From assembly GCA_002435825.1 (NCBI GenBank), contig DIVL01000028.1:7899-71898 (forward strand): 64,000 nucleotides of DNA, read 5' to 3'. A model generated the notes under the pieces. It saw only the letters and a list, made by a program, of their open reading frames with translations. It was not told where the DNA came from and did not search any database. The translations under genes were made by a program, and so were the position numbers. Positions within the stretch are counted from its first letter, which is position 1, and the number at the start of each line of letters is the position of its first letter. This document shows positions 1 through 9,359 of the stretch, in pieces. Source of the stretch: Anaerolineaceae bacterium UBA6133. Lineage in GTDB: Bacteria; Chloroflexota; Anaerolineae; Anaerolineales; Anaerolineaceae.

Positions 1-79
1 CTGACGCCATACTCTTCGAGCACGATGACCCACCCTACTAAGATTATGACGGAAAAGGTGAGACCTAGGTTCTATGCTT

Positions 80-108
80 TTCCCACTTCGGATAAAATAG
101 GTTATGCT
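80..108 (+). promoter_or_regulatory. Candidate frr promoter
   Basis: A -35-like TTCCCA (80-85) and a -10-like TATGCT (103-108) are separated by 17 nt and lie upstream of frr. The match to the sigma-70 consensus is partial, so this is a weak call. A strong Shine-Dalgarno GGAGG at 131-135 precedes the ATG at 141. Nothing else was recognised in bases 1-140. Confidence 0.3.
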
Positions 109-140
109 TAAGCTTTGTTCAAACACTGAAGGAGGTCAAT

Positions 141-698
141 ATGATTGATGAACTGTTAAGAGAGTCCAAACAGCGCATGCGAGGCGCATTGGAAGTGTTG
201 GAAGATGATCTGATAGCGATCCGAACCGGGCGGGCATCACCCGCGCTGGTCGAAAGACTGCAGGTTGAGTACTATGGCTCCAGCCTCTCACTGATTCAAC
301 TTGCCACCATCAGTGTGCCCGAATCACGTCAGCTGCTCATTCGTCCTTTTGATACCTCATCGTTCAAAGCTATCGAGCGTGCCATCCAGGCTTCAGATCT
401 GGGTCTCACCCCCAACAGCGATGGTAAGGTGATTCGCCTCAACCTGCCGCCTCTCACAGAGGAACGCCGGCGCGACTTGGTAAAAATGGTCCATTCACGC
501 CTTGAGGATTGCCGGGTAGCCATCCGCAACATCCGGCGCGACAGCCTGAAAGATATGCGTGAGTTTGAGAAAGAGAAATTGATTTCTGAGGACGAACTCA
601 AAAGGGGTGAGGATGATCTGCAGGATCTGACCGACGAAATGGTGGCTGAGGTGGACGTTATCGGCGACCGCAAAGAAAAAGAGATCATGGAATTCTAA
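141..698 (+). CDS. frr: Ribosome recycling factor
   Basis: Ribosome recycling factor works with EF-G to split post-termination ribosomes in the cytoplasm. The 185-residue protein has the family's usual length and shows the expected layout: an N-terminal helix beginning MIDELL, a conserved IRTGRASPALVE segment near residues 27-38 and the long C-terminal helical part ending in KEKEIMEF. The ATG at 141 is preceded by GGAGG at a good distance. It is the first gene of a cluster frr-uppS-cdsA; uppS starts 2 nt after its stop, so co-transcription is very likely. This order is common in bacteria. Confidence 0.97.
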   Translation: MIDELLRESKQRMRGALEVLEDDLIAIRTGRASPALVERLQVEYYGSSLSLIQLATISVPESRQLLIRPFDTSSFKAIERAIQASDLGLTPNSDGKVIRLNLPPLTEERRRDLVKMVHSRLEDCRVAIRNIRRDSLKDMREFEKEKLISEDELKRGEDDLQDLTDEMVAEVDVIGDRKEKEIMEF

Positions 699-700
699 GC

Positions 701-1411
701 ATGTCCGAAACAAGCAGGCGCGTGCCGGAACATGTCGGCATTATCATGGACGGAAACGGTCGCTGGGCGAAAGCGCGCGGTTTGCCGCGGCTGGCTGGGC
801 ACCGGGCTGGAACAAAAAACTTGCGCCGCATCATCCGCGCCGCAGCCAATGCCGGCATCAAGCACCTGACCTTCTATGCCTTCTCCACTGAAAACTGGAG
901 CCGTCCCAAAGAAGAGGTTGGCGGTTTGATGGGTCTTCTGGGCGAATTTATCGAAACGGAAACCCCGGAGCTGCATAAGGAAGGCGCACGCCTGCTTCAC
1001 ATCGGTCATCTTGAACATCTCGAGCCGCAATTACGCCAAAAGATCGAAAATGCGATCGAGTTGACCAAAAATAACACCCGAATTGACGTTATCTTCGCTA
1101 TCAGTTACGGCGGGCGCGATGAAATCGTGACTGCGGTCAGGAAGATCGTCGCGTCGGGCATCCCGGCTGAAGAGATAACTCAGCAGACTCTGTCCGATAA
1201 TATGTTTACCGCGGGCATTCCGGACCCGGACTTGATCATCCGCACTTCTGGCGAATTGCGCACCAGTAACTTCCTCACCTGGCAAAGCGTCTACAGTGAG
1301 TGGGCTTTTCCGGAAGTGTTATGGCCGGACTTTGACGAAGCTACCCTGGCAGAGATCCTTGAAGATTTCGCCAAACGCGACCGCCGCTTTGGCGGATTGA
1401 GCAAAAAGTAA
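701..1411 (+). CDS. uppS: Isoprenyl transferase (undecaprenyl diphosphate synthase)
   Basis: Cis-prenyltransferase that condenses isopentenyl diphosphate onto farnesyl diphosphate to make the C55 lipid carrier for cell-wall synthesis. The signature HVGIIMDGNGRWA lies at residues 11-23, with Asp17 in the place of the catalytic aspartate. Further family motifs are FYAFSTENW near residue 52 and the RTSGELRTSNFL block near residue 185, where substrate-binding arginines sit. At 236 residues the length is typical. The stop overlaps the next start in a TAATG arrangement, which implies translational coupling with cdsA. Confidence 0.97.
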   Translation: MSETSRRVPEHVGIIMDGNGRWAKARGLPRLAGHRAGTKNLRRIIRAAANAGIKHLTFYAFSTENWSRPKEEVGGLMGLLGEFIETETPELHKEGARLLHIGHLEHLEPQLRQKIENAIELTKNNTRIDVIFAISYGGRDEIVTAVRKIVASGIPAEEITQQTLSDNMFTAGIPDPDLIIRTSGELRTSNFLTWQSVYSEWAFPEVLWPDFDEATLAEILEDFAKRDRRFGGLSKK

Positions 1412-2223
1412 TGCTGCGCCAGCGGGCACTTTCGGCCTTGATTTTTGTGCCCCTGTTCTTGGGTCTGGTATGGCTTGGGGGGATTACCTTTGACTTATTT
1501 CTGTTAGTTGTGTTGGCATATGCGGGTTTTGAATATACCCGCATGCTTCATAACTCAGGCTACAAAGTTTCTTACCCGCTGATGATTGCCGCCATTTGCA
1601 TGCTGGTCTTACTGCGTATATTCCTGACCGCATGGCTGGAGCCGCTGGCGTGGACGGTGATCCTGGTGTTGCTGGGTGGTTACAGTCTCTGGCAGTACGA
1701 GCATGGGGATGAGCAAGCCTTCATCTGCCTGGGGCTGCAGGTTTTTGGCGTGTTCTTTATTGGCGTCTTGGGGGCTTATGGCATCTCGCTCAATCAAAGC
1801 CAGCCGCATGGAAACCTTTGGCTGCTGGTGACGATTGCACTGGTGTGGCTGGTGGATACCGGCGCGTATTTGATCGGCAGTCGGTTTGGAAAGCGCAAGG
1901 TTGCGCCCAGGCTCAGCCCGAAAAAGACCCTTGAAGGTTTGATCGGCGGCACGCTGGTGGGACTGCTTTCGGGAGTATTGATCGGCTGGATCCTGCGCAA
2001 GCCATTGCCGGAGTTGGGAATGTTTAATGGCGCGGTTTTAGGGTTTTTGATGGGTCCGACGGCGTTCTTTGGGGATACGCTCATGAGCCTGATCAAACGC
2101 ACGCTGGCAGTGAAGGATACTGGCAGTTTGATCCCTGGTCACGGCGGCGTGCTCGACCGCCTGGATTCGATGCTCTGGGCTATGGCAGTGGGGTATTATT
2201 TTTTCATGTTTTTTGGATTGTAA
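1411..2223 (+). CDS. cdsA: Phosphatidate cytidylyltransferase
   Basis: Integral membrane enzyme that makes CDP-diacylglycerol from phosphatidic acid and CTP, the branch point of phospholipid synthesis. The 270-residue protein is made of about eight hydrophobic segments. The C-terminal signature is visible: SPKKTLEG (about residues 169-176), then SLIKR and LIPGHGGVLDRLDS (about 241-254), which carry the metal-binding aspartates. Its ATG shares one base with the uppS stop. The frr-uppS-cdsA order supports the call. No terminator was seen directly after it; a repeat-rich region follows. Confidence 0.95.
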   Translation: MLRQRALSALIFVPLFLGLVWLGGITFDLFLLVVLAYAGFEYTRMLHNSGYKVSYPLMIAAICMLVLLRIFLTAWLEPLAWTVILVLLGGYSLWQYEHGDEQAFICLGLQVFGVFFIGVLGAYGISLNQSQPHGNLWLLVTIALVWLVDTGAYLIGSRFGKRKVAPRLSPKKTLEGLIGGTLVGLLSGVLIGWILRKPLPELGMFNGAVLGFLMGPTAFFGDTLMSLIKRTLAVKDTGSLIPGHGGVLDRLDSMLWAMAVGYYFFMFFGL

Positions 2224-2699
2224 AGTCGCCGTAGGGGAGACGCCCGCGTCGCCCTTATCCGGAAATACCCTTGTAGGCGGAACCCCCCCCGTGGTGACCC
2301 GCGTGATTACCCGTTTCGGTCGAGGCAGGCCATCGACCCTACAGGACGTATTTGATACCCGATCGCCGTAGGGAAAGGGCTTGCCTTTTCCATGACTTCT
2401 TGGTTGATGCGGCCATCAACCCTCCGCCGATGATGTAAACGTCGGAGTGAGCCCGCGAGAGGTAAATTGCTGGCAAAAGGTTTGGGGCGGTCTCATTCCG
2501 ACCTTCAAAAAAGCCGGATTGAACCCCATTCGCTACGCTCAGGGGCAGGTGAAACGCAATCCGGCCTACATTACTGCCCCTAAAACAATTAACCTCTTTA
2601 GGTTCGTGGTTACCCGTTGAGACTGGGAGACCTACGGTCAAGCAGCGTGCACGGTCCCACAGGGAGGCTTCGCACTCAAGAGACCGGCACGATCGATTC
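2224..2699. repeat. Repeat-rich intergenic region
   Basis: No gene is supported here. The DNA contains a mosaic of short elements with GTAGGG or CCCTAC ends and internal palindromes, including a GTCGAGGCAGGCCATCGAC segment near 2318. A stretch with inverted AAGCCGGATT and AATCCGGCCT halves lies near 2510-2570. Similar text recurs near 50,950-51,100, 55,550-55,990, 56,053-56,115 and 58,943-59,027, so this is a dispersed repeat family specific to intergenic DNA. Confidence 0.6.
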
Positions 2700-4343
2700 T
2701 TATTGTCCCAACGCCGCGTCGACGATCTCGCGGGCTTCCTTTTGGATCTGGGCCAGGTGCTCGGCGCTCTTGAGACTCTCGGCGTAGATCTTGTAAATAT
2801 CTTCCGTTCCCGAAGGTCTGGCGGCGAACCAGCCGTTCTCGGTGGTCACCTTCAGTCCGCCAATTGGCGCGTGATTGCAGGTGGCGGCGGTGAGCTTATC
2901 TAAAATCGGATCTCCAGCCATCATCTCAGCTTTCACCAGGTCCGGAGAAAGGTTGCCCAAAATCGATTTCTGTTTGGCGTTCGCGGGCGCGTCCTGGCGG
3001 GCATAGAAACTTCCGCCCAACTCCGCCTCGAGCGCCTGGTAATGCAGCCCCGGATCCTTACCGGTCACAGCCAGCATCTCCGCAGCCAGCAGGTTGAGGA
3101 TAATCCCATCCTTATCGGTCGTCCAGGTCTCGCCGTTTTTACGCAGGAACGAAGCCCCGGCGCTTTCCTCCCCGCCGAAGCCGATGCTGCCATCCAGCAG
3201 TCCGGGAACAAACCACTTGAAGCCCACCGGCACTTCGCACAGTTTACGACCGATTTTTTTGACCACTTTGTCGATGATCGAACTGGAAACCAGCGTTTTT
3301 CCAACAGCGGCTTCTGCCGGCCAACCAGGACGGTGCTGGAAGAGGTACCAAATCGCCACACTGAGGTAAGCGTTGGGGTTCATCAAGCCCACGCTGGGGG
3401 TGACGATGCCGTGCCGGTCGTAATCAACATCGTTGCCAAAGGAGATGTCAAAATCATCTTTCATGGCAACCAGGCTGGCCATCGCGTAGGGGGAGGAGCA
3501 ATCCATTCGGATCTTGCCATCCCTATCCAGGGTCATGAAGGAGAAAGTCGGGTCAACGCGTTTGTTGACAACCTCAAGATTGAGCCCGTACATCTCAGCC
3601 ATGGGTTCCCAATAGGCAATGCCCGAACCGCCCAGCGGATCAACGCCGATGTGGATGCCCGAGTCGGCGATCGCCTGCATATCAACCACGTTGATCAGGT
3701 CTTTTAGATAAGGATTCAGCAGGTCGATTTGTTTGGTTGTGTCGGCTGCCATGGCCTTGTTGAGTGGCATCCGGCGCACATCCAACATATCGTTGGCGAT
3801 GATCTCGTTGGCGCGGTTCTGGATCCACTTGGTGGTGACCGTGTCGGCTGGACCGCCGTTGGGTGGGTTGTACTTGAAACCGCCGTCTTCGGGAGGGTTG
3901 TGCGAAGGGGAAATGACAACCCCATCCGCTTGCACGCCCTTGTGGCTCGCATTCCAGGTCAGGATGGCGTGTGAGATGACCGGCGTGGGGGTGTATTGAT
4001 GCTTTTGATGGATATGGATCTCCATCGCGTTGCCTGCGAAGACCTCAATGGCGGTATAAAGCGCCGGCTCCGAAAGCCCGTGAGTGTCCATGCCCATGAA
4101 AAGTGGACCAGTGATGCCCTCGCCGCGGCGGTATTCGTAGATCGCCTGGCTGATGGCAGCCACGTGGTCATCGTTGAAACTGCCGTTCAGCGAGCTGCCG
4201 CGATGCCCCGAGGTGCCAAAAGCGACCGCCTGAGCTGGGTTGCCCGGTTCGGGGTGCTGCGTGTAGTAGGCTGAGATCAAGCGCGGGATGTTGGTGAGTG
4301 ATTCGATCGGCGCGGGTTTGCCTGCCAGTGGATGAATGCTCAT
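2700..4343 (-). CDS. pgm: Phosphoglucomutase (alpha-D-glucose phosphate-specific)
   Basis: Interconverts glucose-1-phosphate and glucose-6-phosphate in the cytoplasm, linking glycogen and sugar-nucleotide metabolism to glycolysis. The 547-residue protein matches the E. coli Pgm type in length and motifs. These are the active-site phosphoserine loop GTSGHRGSS near residue 43, the SPSHNPPEDGGFKYNPPNGG block near 144-163, and the metal-binding NDVDYDRHG near 303-311. The sugar-binding GGEESAGASF near 392-401 and the phosphate-binding RPSGTEDIYKIYAES near the C-terminus are also visible. A GAGGAGA Shine-Dalgarno precedes the ATG. It appears monocistronic. Confidence 0.96.
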   Translation of the reverse strand: MSIHPLAGKPAPIESLTNIPRLISAYYTQHPEPGNPAQAVAFGTSGHRGSSLNGSFNDDHVAAISQAIYEYRRGEGITGPLFMGMDTHGLSEPALYTAIEVFAGNAMEIHIHQKHQYTPTPVISHAILTWNASHKGVQADGVVISPSHNPPEDGGFKYNPPNGGPADTVTTKWIQNRANEIIANDMLDVRRMPLNKAMAADTTKQIDLLNPYLKDLINVVDMQAIADSGIHIGVDPLGGSGIAYWEPMAEMYGLNLEVVNKRVDPTFSFMTLDRDGKIRMDCSSPYAMASLVAMKDDFDISFGNDVDYDRHGIVTPSVGLMNPNAYLSVAIWYLFQHRPGWPAEAAVGKTLVSSSIIDKVVKKIGRKLCEVPVGFKWFVPGLLDGSIGFGGEESAGASFLRKNGETWTTDKDGIILNLLAAEMLAVTGKDPGLHYQALEAELGGSFYARQDAPANAKQKSILGNLSPDLVKAEMMAGDPILDKLTAATCNHAPIGGLKVTTENGWFAARPSGTEDIYKIYAESLKSAEHLAQIQKEAREIVDAALGQ

Positions 4344-4900
4344 AAAGTCTCCTCTTCTTCATCAGGCTTTTGCCTGCTGGATGGTATGAATTCTTCCTGC
4401 CCCTTATCGGTTTGTAATAAGTGATATGTAATTTTATCATGCAGCTTCTCCAATTTCTGGTGAACTTGGAAAAAGCACAGGGCAATAGCATCATGAGCCT
4501 TTTATTGTAAGAGAAGCGAAGTTATCTCATCTTGATTCCGTCATCGCGAGTCTCTTTTGCGAAGCACTCTCGCTGTTCAAGTTCTACACTTCTTTAGGAT
4601 ACGAGATTGCTTCATCACTTTGTCAACTGATGCCAGGATATCCCGCGAGGTGACTTGACAAAGTGATTCGCAATGACGCCCCCGCCGTCATCGCGAGCCT
4701 CTCCTGCCCTTGTGTCTTTTTACAAGGGTTGCGCCTGTGCCCGCGCAGCAGGGTAAAGCGATCTCATCATGCAAAGACGAAATTGCTTCGTCACTTTGCC
4801 AATCCGATGTCAGAGTAACCCATGAAATTGCTGGGCAATGTGGCTCACAGTAACGAAAATATTCTTGGAAATATGCTGCATTTGCCCTGGTAAGTTGAAC
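4344..4900. repeat. Intergenic region with degenerate palindromic repeats
   Basis: No gene is supported. A perfect 12-bp inverted repeat, TCACTTTGTCAA at 4615-4626 and TTGACAAAGTGA at 4655-4666, is flanked by fragments of the GTCATCGCGAG...GCGAAGC repeat near 4540 and 4688. Related text, TTGCTTCGTCACTTTG, recurs near 4780-4800. These look like decayed copies of the REP-like family seen intact near 12.2 kb and 44-45 kb. Confidence 0.55.
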
Positions 4901-4937
4901 AAAAAAACACCCCGGAAAGATGTTCTTTTCCGGGGTG
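4901..4937 (-). terminator. Intrinsic terminator of the SIMPL lipoprotein gene
   Basis: A perfect 11-bp stem (CACCCCGGAAA 4908-4918 with TTTCCGGGGTG 4927-4937) with an 8-nt loop is followed on the minus strand by seven T residues (4907-4901). It sits about 35 nt downstream of the stop codon of the minus-strand gene at 4972-5733. Confidence 0.93.
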
Positions 4938-4971
4938 ATGATTTCGAGCTTCTTGTAGAAAGCAGGAGCGC

Positions 4972-5733
4972 TTATTCGATTACGTAGATCAGGTTTGCGT
5001 CAAATGTGACCACGATCTGTCCGGCTGAGACGGGCACGGATGAGTATGCATCCATTGCCGCACCACCGCCCATACCGTAGGGTGAATAGGGCTGCACATA
5101 AGAGGTGTTAGACACGTTGATGGTCTGAATTTGACCCAAGGTGACACCAGCTGTAGCAGCCGTTGCCAGCGCTTTTGCTTCGGCATCCTTGATGGCAAGG
5201 TCTCTTGCCTGATCGAGAGCAGCCTGGCGATTGGCGATATCGAAGTTGATACCGTATATCTGGTTGGCGCCAGCGCTCAGCGCCGCATCCAGAACCTGGC
5301 TCAGTTTGGTCAGGTCACGCACGGTCACATACAGGGTGTTTTCAACCGAATAGCTGATGTAGCTGGGTTGACCCATCTGATCGTACTGCTGGATTGAGTA
5401 GACATTGAAGTTCGCAGTCTGTAAATCTTTTTCCTCAACGCCCATGGCTTTGATCGCATCAGAAATTGCGGTTGCCTGGGTGTTGTTGGCTGCAAGAGCA
5501 GAAGAGACATCCTGTGCCTCACTGCGGACACCAATGTTGATATACGCCAGGTCTGGCACGAGCATAACCTTTCCGGTTCCCGTCACGCTCATAGTGCGAA
5601 GCGGAGCTGACGCGGATTGCGGGGAAGTGTTTGTTGCATCGGCTTGCTGAACTGGCAGCATAGTACAAGCTGAGAGTCCAATAGTGGCAACTAACAGCAA
5701 AGCAATAAATGTGAATAGGTGTTTCTTGTTCAT
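4972..5733 (-). CDS. SIMPL-domain (DUF541) lipoprotein
   Basis: Predicted exported lipoprotein: a short positive N-terminus, a hydrophobic stretch and the lipobox LSAC at residues 20-23. The mature part (about residues 45-253) is a SIMPL/DUF541 domain, recognisable from MSVTGTGKVMLVPDLAYINIGV near its start and from a family-typical VENTLYVTVRDL strand and QAALDQARDLAIKDAEAKA helix. Members of the family are envelope proteins of unclear function, in some cases implicated in stress resistance. The gene is isolated, with its own strong terminator and a Shine-Dalgarno AGGAGA just before the ATG. The fold assignment is confident; the role is not known. Confidence 0.88.
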   Translation of the reverse strand: MNKKHLFTFIALLLVATIGLSACTMLPVQQADATNTSPQSASAPLRTMSVTGTGKVMLVPDLAYINIGVRSEAQDVSSALAANNTQATAISDAIKAMGVEEKDLQTANFNVYSIQQYDQMGQPSYISYSVENTLYVTVRDLTKLSQVLDAALSAGANQIYGINFDIANRQAALDQARDLAIKDAEAKALATAATAGVTLGQIQTINVSNTSYVQPYSPYGMGGGAAMDAYSSVPVSAGQIVVTFDANLIYVIE

Positions 5734-5816
5734 TTTATTCTCCTTAGATTGTCATAAATCTGTCCTATTAACGTCATGTGGGGCTTTTTTGTTCCATTTT
5801 GATTCCCTGGCTTGGA

Positions 5817-5822
5817 TATAAT
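5817..5822 (+). promoter_or_regulatory. -10 box of the nurA-herA-rad50 operon
   Basis: TATAAT at 5817-5822 lies 28 nt before the ATG at 5851, leaving room for a short leader with the AAGGAG ribosome site at 5842-5847. No convincing -35 was found at the right distance. Confidence 0.45.
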
Positions 5823-5850
5823 AAGGAGACAAACTGCCTTTAAGGAGAGT

Positions 5851-7017
5851 ATGCCGGTAAATTATGCTCAGTTAGAACACAGCCAGGGTCAATTCGCAGC
5901 CCAATACGCTGCCTGGCAGGCAGAACAAGCCGCCCGCTCTGCGGCGCTGCAGAGCCTGCTCAGCGAAGCCGCTGCGGATCCTGACCTGCTGCGCCAGGCA
6001 ATTGAGGAGGCTGAACAACAGCTGACGAACCTCTACCTGGCAAAACCGACCAACGAGCCGATCCTGACCCACATGCCTCTGCCCCAGGCACCCGAGTGTT
6101 ATACCCTGATTGCGGCAGATGGCTCCCAGATCGTCCCCAGCCGGCATCGTGCCTTGCAGTTCGGCGTGGTCAACGTCGGCTTGATCAAGGCGCACATTGG
6201 CAGTGGTGAACCCCCTGAGATCAGGGTTGAGACCGAATTGCTCGCCATGGACCAGATCCAGACCGATCAGGGAAATCTGATTGGCGAGGATGAAGTGGCG
6301 CTCCTGCGCGACCTGGCGGAGCGCAAATTGATCCGCCAGGCAGTCTCGCCTGAGGACCTTGAGCCTGTTATCACCCTCACCGATGGTCCGCTGGACGTCT
6401 TCTACCGCTCTACCATCCAGGGCGACCGGGGTCAGCAGGTGCAGCAGGAAGTCTTTGAAATTGACCAGGACTTACGGCAGCGCGGTGTGGTGACGGCCGG
6501 TTACATTGATAAGCCCGGTTCCGCCATGCTCAGCCGCATGCTGGCGATCTTCCAGTGCAAGCGCCAGGGCTTACCGCTCGAGTCCAATAATCGCGAGCTC
6601 AACCTGAGCGACCGTTTCATCTTGCAGGAAATCCTGCGTTTGCCAGGAGAACGCTCCGCGATCTTCGAAGCCATCACCCGTAACGCCAGAAAACCTGCCA
6701 ACAGCTTGCCGGTTGCGTTCTTTTACCTGAACGTCAGCTGTGATGAGACGGAATCCTGCCTGGTTCGCCTTGAATTCCCCCTGTGGGTTACCGAAGTGCC
6801 CGGCCTGGTGGACAAGCTGCATGCCGTGATCTACAAGGAAGCCCAGGTGCTTGATTCTCACCCTTACCCCTACCTCTTGCATCGGTCGCATGAGCTGGCC
6901 ATTGTCAAGCGCATCGAAGCGGATGAGGTCGAAGTGATCTTGCAGAGCCAGCTTGATCCCCAGATTCGTGCCCGCCAACAACGTTCAAACAAAGATTACC
7001 TGAAAGGACTCTCATGA
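5851..7017 (+). CDS. nurA: NurA-family 5'-3' nuclease
   Basis: NurA nucleases work with the HerA helicase in DNA end resection in archaea and some bacteria. The 388-residue product has the two conserved acidic blocks of the NurA fold: LIAADGSQI with Asp90 and ITLTDGPLDV with Asp178. A C-terminal region with PYPYLLHRSHELA resembles the family's conserved histidine region. I chose ATG 5851 because AAGGAG lies just upstream; an in-frame start at 5812 has no ribosome site and would overlap the -10 box. The stop overlaps the next ATG (ATGA). The adjacent herA supports the call strongly. Confidence 0.88.
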   Translation: MPVNYAQLEHSQGQFAAQYAAWQAEQAARSAALQSLLSEAAADPDLLRQAIEEAEQQLTNLYLAKPTNEPILTHMPLPQAPECYTLIAADGSQIVPSRHRALQFGVVNVGLIKAHIGSGEPPEIRVETELLAMDQIQTDQGNLIGEDEVALLRDLAERKLIRQAVSPEDLEPVITLTDGPLDVFYRSTIQGDRGQQVQQEVFEIDQDLRQRGVVTAGYIDKPGSAMLSRMLAIFQCKRQGLPLESNNRELNLSDRFILQEILRLPGERSAIFEAITRNARKPANSLPVAFFYLNVSCDETESCLVRLEFPLWVTEVPGLVDKLHAVIYKEAQVLDSHPYPYLLHRSHELAIVKRIEADEVEVILQSQLDPQIRARQQRSNKDYLKGLS

Positions 7018-7622
7018 ACGATTCGTCCCGTTCGATCCCAATTGGCAAGCTCCTGCGCGCCGACAACAGCCAGTTTGTGGCAGGCTGCCGCGTCAGGGAG
7101 CTGGAAACCCCGGCTTTTGGCTCGCTGGTCAGAGCATCCCTGGAAGATCAGACCGATGTCTATGGGCTGATCACCAACATCAGCATCAATGATGATGGGC
7201 TCGTAAGGCAGCTTGTCTCGGGGGTGAGCATCCCCGGGGAGTATACTGCCGACAACCGCTACAACAGGAATTTGCCAGTCGAGATCCACGTGCTCACGAT
7301 TGGCTATCAGAGCGAAGGTCAGATCCACCACCAGCTTCCGCCCCGCCCGCCGCTCAGCCTGGACCAACTCTTCCTGTGCGACTCAGCCGAAGTGGCGCGC
7401 TTCACCGGCCACGGCTATTCCTACCTGCGCCACATCCTGCGCCTGGTGGACCAGCCAGTTGAGGAGCTGCTGGTGTCGCACCTCTCCCAAGCGCGCCGCG
7501 TGCAGGACTCGCTGGGCAACCCTGAGTGGTACGAGGCAGCCTGCCAGAGATTGATCGTCCTGCTAAGAGATGACTACCCGCGCCTGACCCAGGCGTTGGA
7601 CGCCCTTTCAGAACTGGAGTAA
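7014..7622 (+). CDS. HAS-barrel-like protein of the HerA operon
   Basis: A 202-residue protein of unknown function. Residues 8-55 (IGKLLRADNSQFVAGCRV, then GSLVRASLEDQTDVYGLITNI) resemble the HAS barrel found at the N-terminus of HerA-type ATPases, where it mediates ring assembly or partner binding. The rest is mostly helical with no ATPase motif. It is translationally coupled to nurA (ATGA overlap) and ends 3 nt before herA. I infer an accessory or adaptor subunit for the HerA-NurA complex. The family assignment rests on pattern similarity only. Confidence 0.6.
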   Translation: MNDSSRSIPIGKLLRADNSQFVAGCRVRELETPAFGSLVRASLEDQTDVYGLITNISINDDGLVRQLVSGVSIPGEYTADNRYNRNLPVEIHVLTIGYQSEGQIHHQLPPRPPLSLDQLFLCDSAEVARFTGHGYSYLRHILRLVDQPVEELLVSHLSQARRVQDSLGNPEWYEAACQRLIVLLRDDYPRLTQALDALSELE

Positions 7623-7625
7623 CGC

Positions 7626-9359
7626 ATGATGGAACCCCAAACAGATTTCAGCAATGACAACCCGCCCATCGGCTTTGTGACTGGGGGCGGTCTTGAAGCC
7701 AACCTGCAGGTGAAGCTGACCGTGCCGGCACAAACGGTGCAGGAAGGGGCTTTTGTGGTGATGGATAGCGGCAGCTTGCGCTTTTATGGGCTGGTAACAG
7801 ACCTCCAATTGGCAGCCATTGACCCCAACTATGCCAGCCAACTGAACACCGAGCGCTTCAGTCCGCGCCTGGGGCAGTACCTCAACCAGAGTACGCTCTA
7901 CACCAACCTGGCGGTCATGCCCGCCCTGATGCTCGACCGCGGTCCGGACCCAACCAGCCCGGAATATGCAGCCTGGGCGCAAAACCGACCGACGAAAGAT
8001 ACACCCATCACGGTAAAGACCGTGCCCGACCATCACGCGCCGGTTAAGTTGGCAAATGCCGAGGATATCGCCCAGATCTTCGGCACGGAGGACGGCAAAA
8101 CTATCTTCCGCGTCGGTGAAACGCGCGAGCAGGGGCACGCGGTCTGCCTGAACCTCGAAAAGTTCGTTCGACGCTCGTCGGGTATTTTTGGCACGACCGG
8201 CTCGGGCAAGTCCTTCCTGGCGCGCATGATCCTGGCGGGATTGATCCATGCCAACATTGCTTCCACCCTGATTTTCGACATGCACAACGAGTATGGTCCT
8301 CCAAGTACCTCCTCTGACACCGGCAAGCCGGTGAGTGGGCTCAAGGAACAGTTTACGGCACGCGTAAGGTTGGTGGGCTTGGGCGCGGGTACAGATTTTG
8401 GTGCCTTGCATGCTGATTTTAAACTCGAAATCGCGCACAAAGACATCACCCCGGAAGATGTCTTGCAGCTCAGCCAGGCCTTGAACCTCAAGGAAACCAC
8501 TGCTGCCACGCTGGATGCCCTGCAGACCAGTTTTGGGGAAGACTGGTTCACCGCCTTTATGCATATGCGCGGGAAGGCAACTGACGAAGATGAGGAAGGC
8601 AAGCGCCGTCCGGCAGCCGACAGCGTGGAAGCCTGGGCAAATGAGGCGGGTGTGAATGTGCTGGCAGCGGAAAGCTTGCGCAGCAAACTCAGCCGCCTGA
8701 TGAACCGACCCTACCTGGCGGACAGCCCCGCGAGCAACGGTCTGGCGGAGATCATCGATACCCTCCAGGCTGGGCGGCATGTGATCCTCTCCTTTGGACG
8801 CTACGATTCTGAACTCGATTACCTGCTGGTCACCAACCTGATTACACGCAAAATCCGCGATACCTGGGAAGCTGCCACCAGCCAGTACCATAAGGACAAA
8901 AAGAATGAACCCCGCCCGCTGGTAGTGGTGGTTGAGGAGGCGCACAAGCTGCTCAACCGCGAAATGGCTTCGCAGACCATTTTCAGCACTATCGCGCGCG
9001 AAATGCGCAAGTATTACGTGACCCTGCTAATCATCGACCAGCGTCCGTCGCAGATTTATGACGAGGTGATGTCGCAGCTTGGAACGCGCATCTCAGGAGC
9101 GCTCGGGGATGAGGATGACATCAACGCTGTGTTGAGCGGTCTGGCGGGGCGAAGCTCCCTGCGCGGCATGCTTGCCAAGCTTCAGCCTAAAGAGGAAGTG
9201 CTGATGCTCGGCTGGGGCGTGCCCATGCCCATTCCCATCCGTTCACGGCGCTATGACGATAAATTCTGGCAGGAAATTCATAAAGATGAGACGGCGAAGC
9301 CCGCAACCACCGCTGATTACAACAAGCTGTTAGGGTTTGGTGACGATGATACCGATTAA
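7626..9359 (+). CDS. herA: HerA-type hexameric DNA translocase ATPase
   Basis: FtsK/HerA-superfamily ATPase (DUF87 type) that is expected to pump DNA and drive NurA in end resection. An N-terminal HAS-barrel-like region (about residues 14-65) precedes the P-loop GTTGSGKS at residues 189-196. A Walker B segment LVVVVEEAHKL follows at about 431-441, where the second Glu is the expected catalytic residue. A sensor-like LLIIDQRPSQI near 470 and a C-terminal RSRRYDDKFW tail complete the core. At 577 residues it is similar to archaeal HerA. The last 14 nt overlap the start of the rad50 gene, so the two are coupled. Confidence 0.88.
   Translation: MMEPQTDFSNDNPPIGFVTGGGLEANLQVKLTVPAQTVQEGAFVVMDSGSLRFYGLVTDLQLAAIDPNYASQLNTERFSPRLGQYLNQSTLYTNLAVMPALMLDRGPDPTSPEYAAWAQNRPTKDTPITVKTVPDHHAPVKLANAEDIAQIFGTEDGKTIFRVGETREQGHAVCLNLEKFVRRSSGIFGTTGSGKSFLARMILAGLIHANIASTLIFDMHNEYGPPSTSSDTGKPVSGLKEQFTARVRLVGLGAGTDFGALHADFKLEIAHKDITPEDVLQLSQALNLKETTAATLDALQTSFGEDWFTAFMHMRGKATDEDEEGKRRPAADSVEAWANEAGVNVLAAESLRSKLSRLMNRPYLADSPASNGLAEIIDTLQAGRHVILSFGRYDSELDYLLVTNLITRKIRDTWEAATSQYHKDKKNEPRPLVVVVEEAHKLLNREMASQTIFSTIAREMRKYYVTLLIIDQRPSQIYDEVMSQLGTRISGALGDEDDINAVLSGLAGRSSLRGMLAKLQPKEEVLMLGWGVPMPIPIRSRRYDDKFWQEIHKDETAKPATTADYNKLLGFGDDDTD

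Noticed and set aside
2339..2641. Open frame of 100 codons on the minus strand
   Set aside because: It lies entirely in dispersed repeat DNA that recurs at 51 and 55.6 kb and shows no coding signs.
7608..8945. Long open frame of 445 codons on the minus strand
   Set aside because: It lies antisense to herA, has no recognisable domain or ribosome site, and is a by-product of GC-rich codon use.
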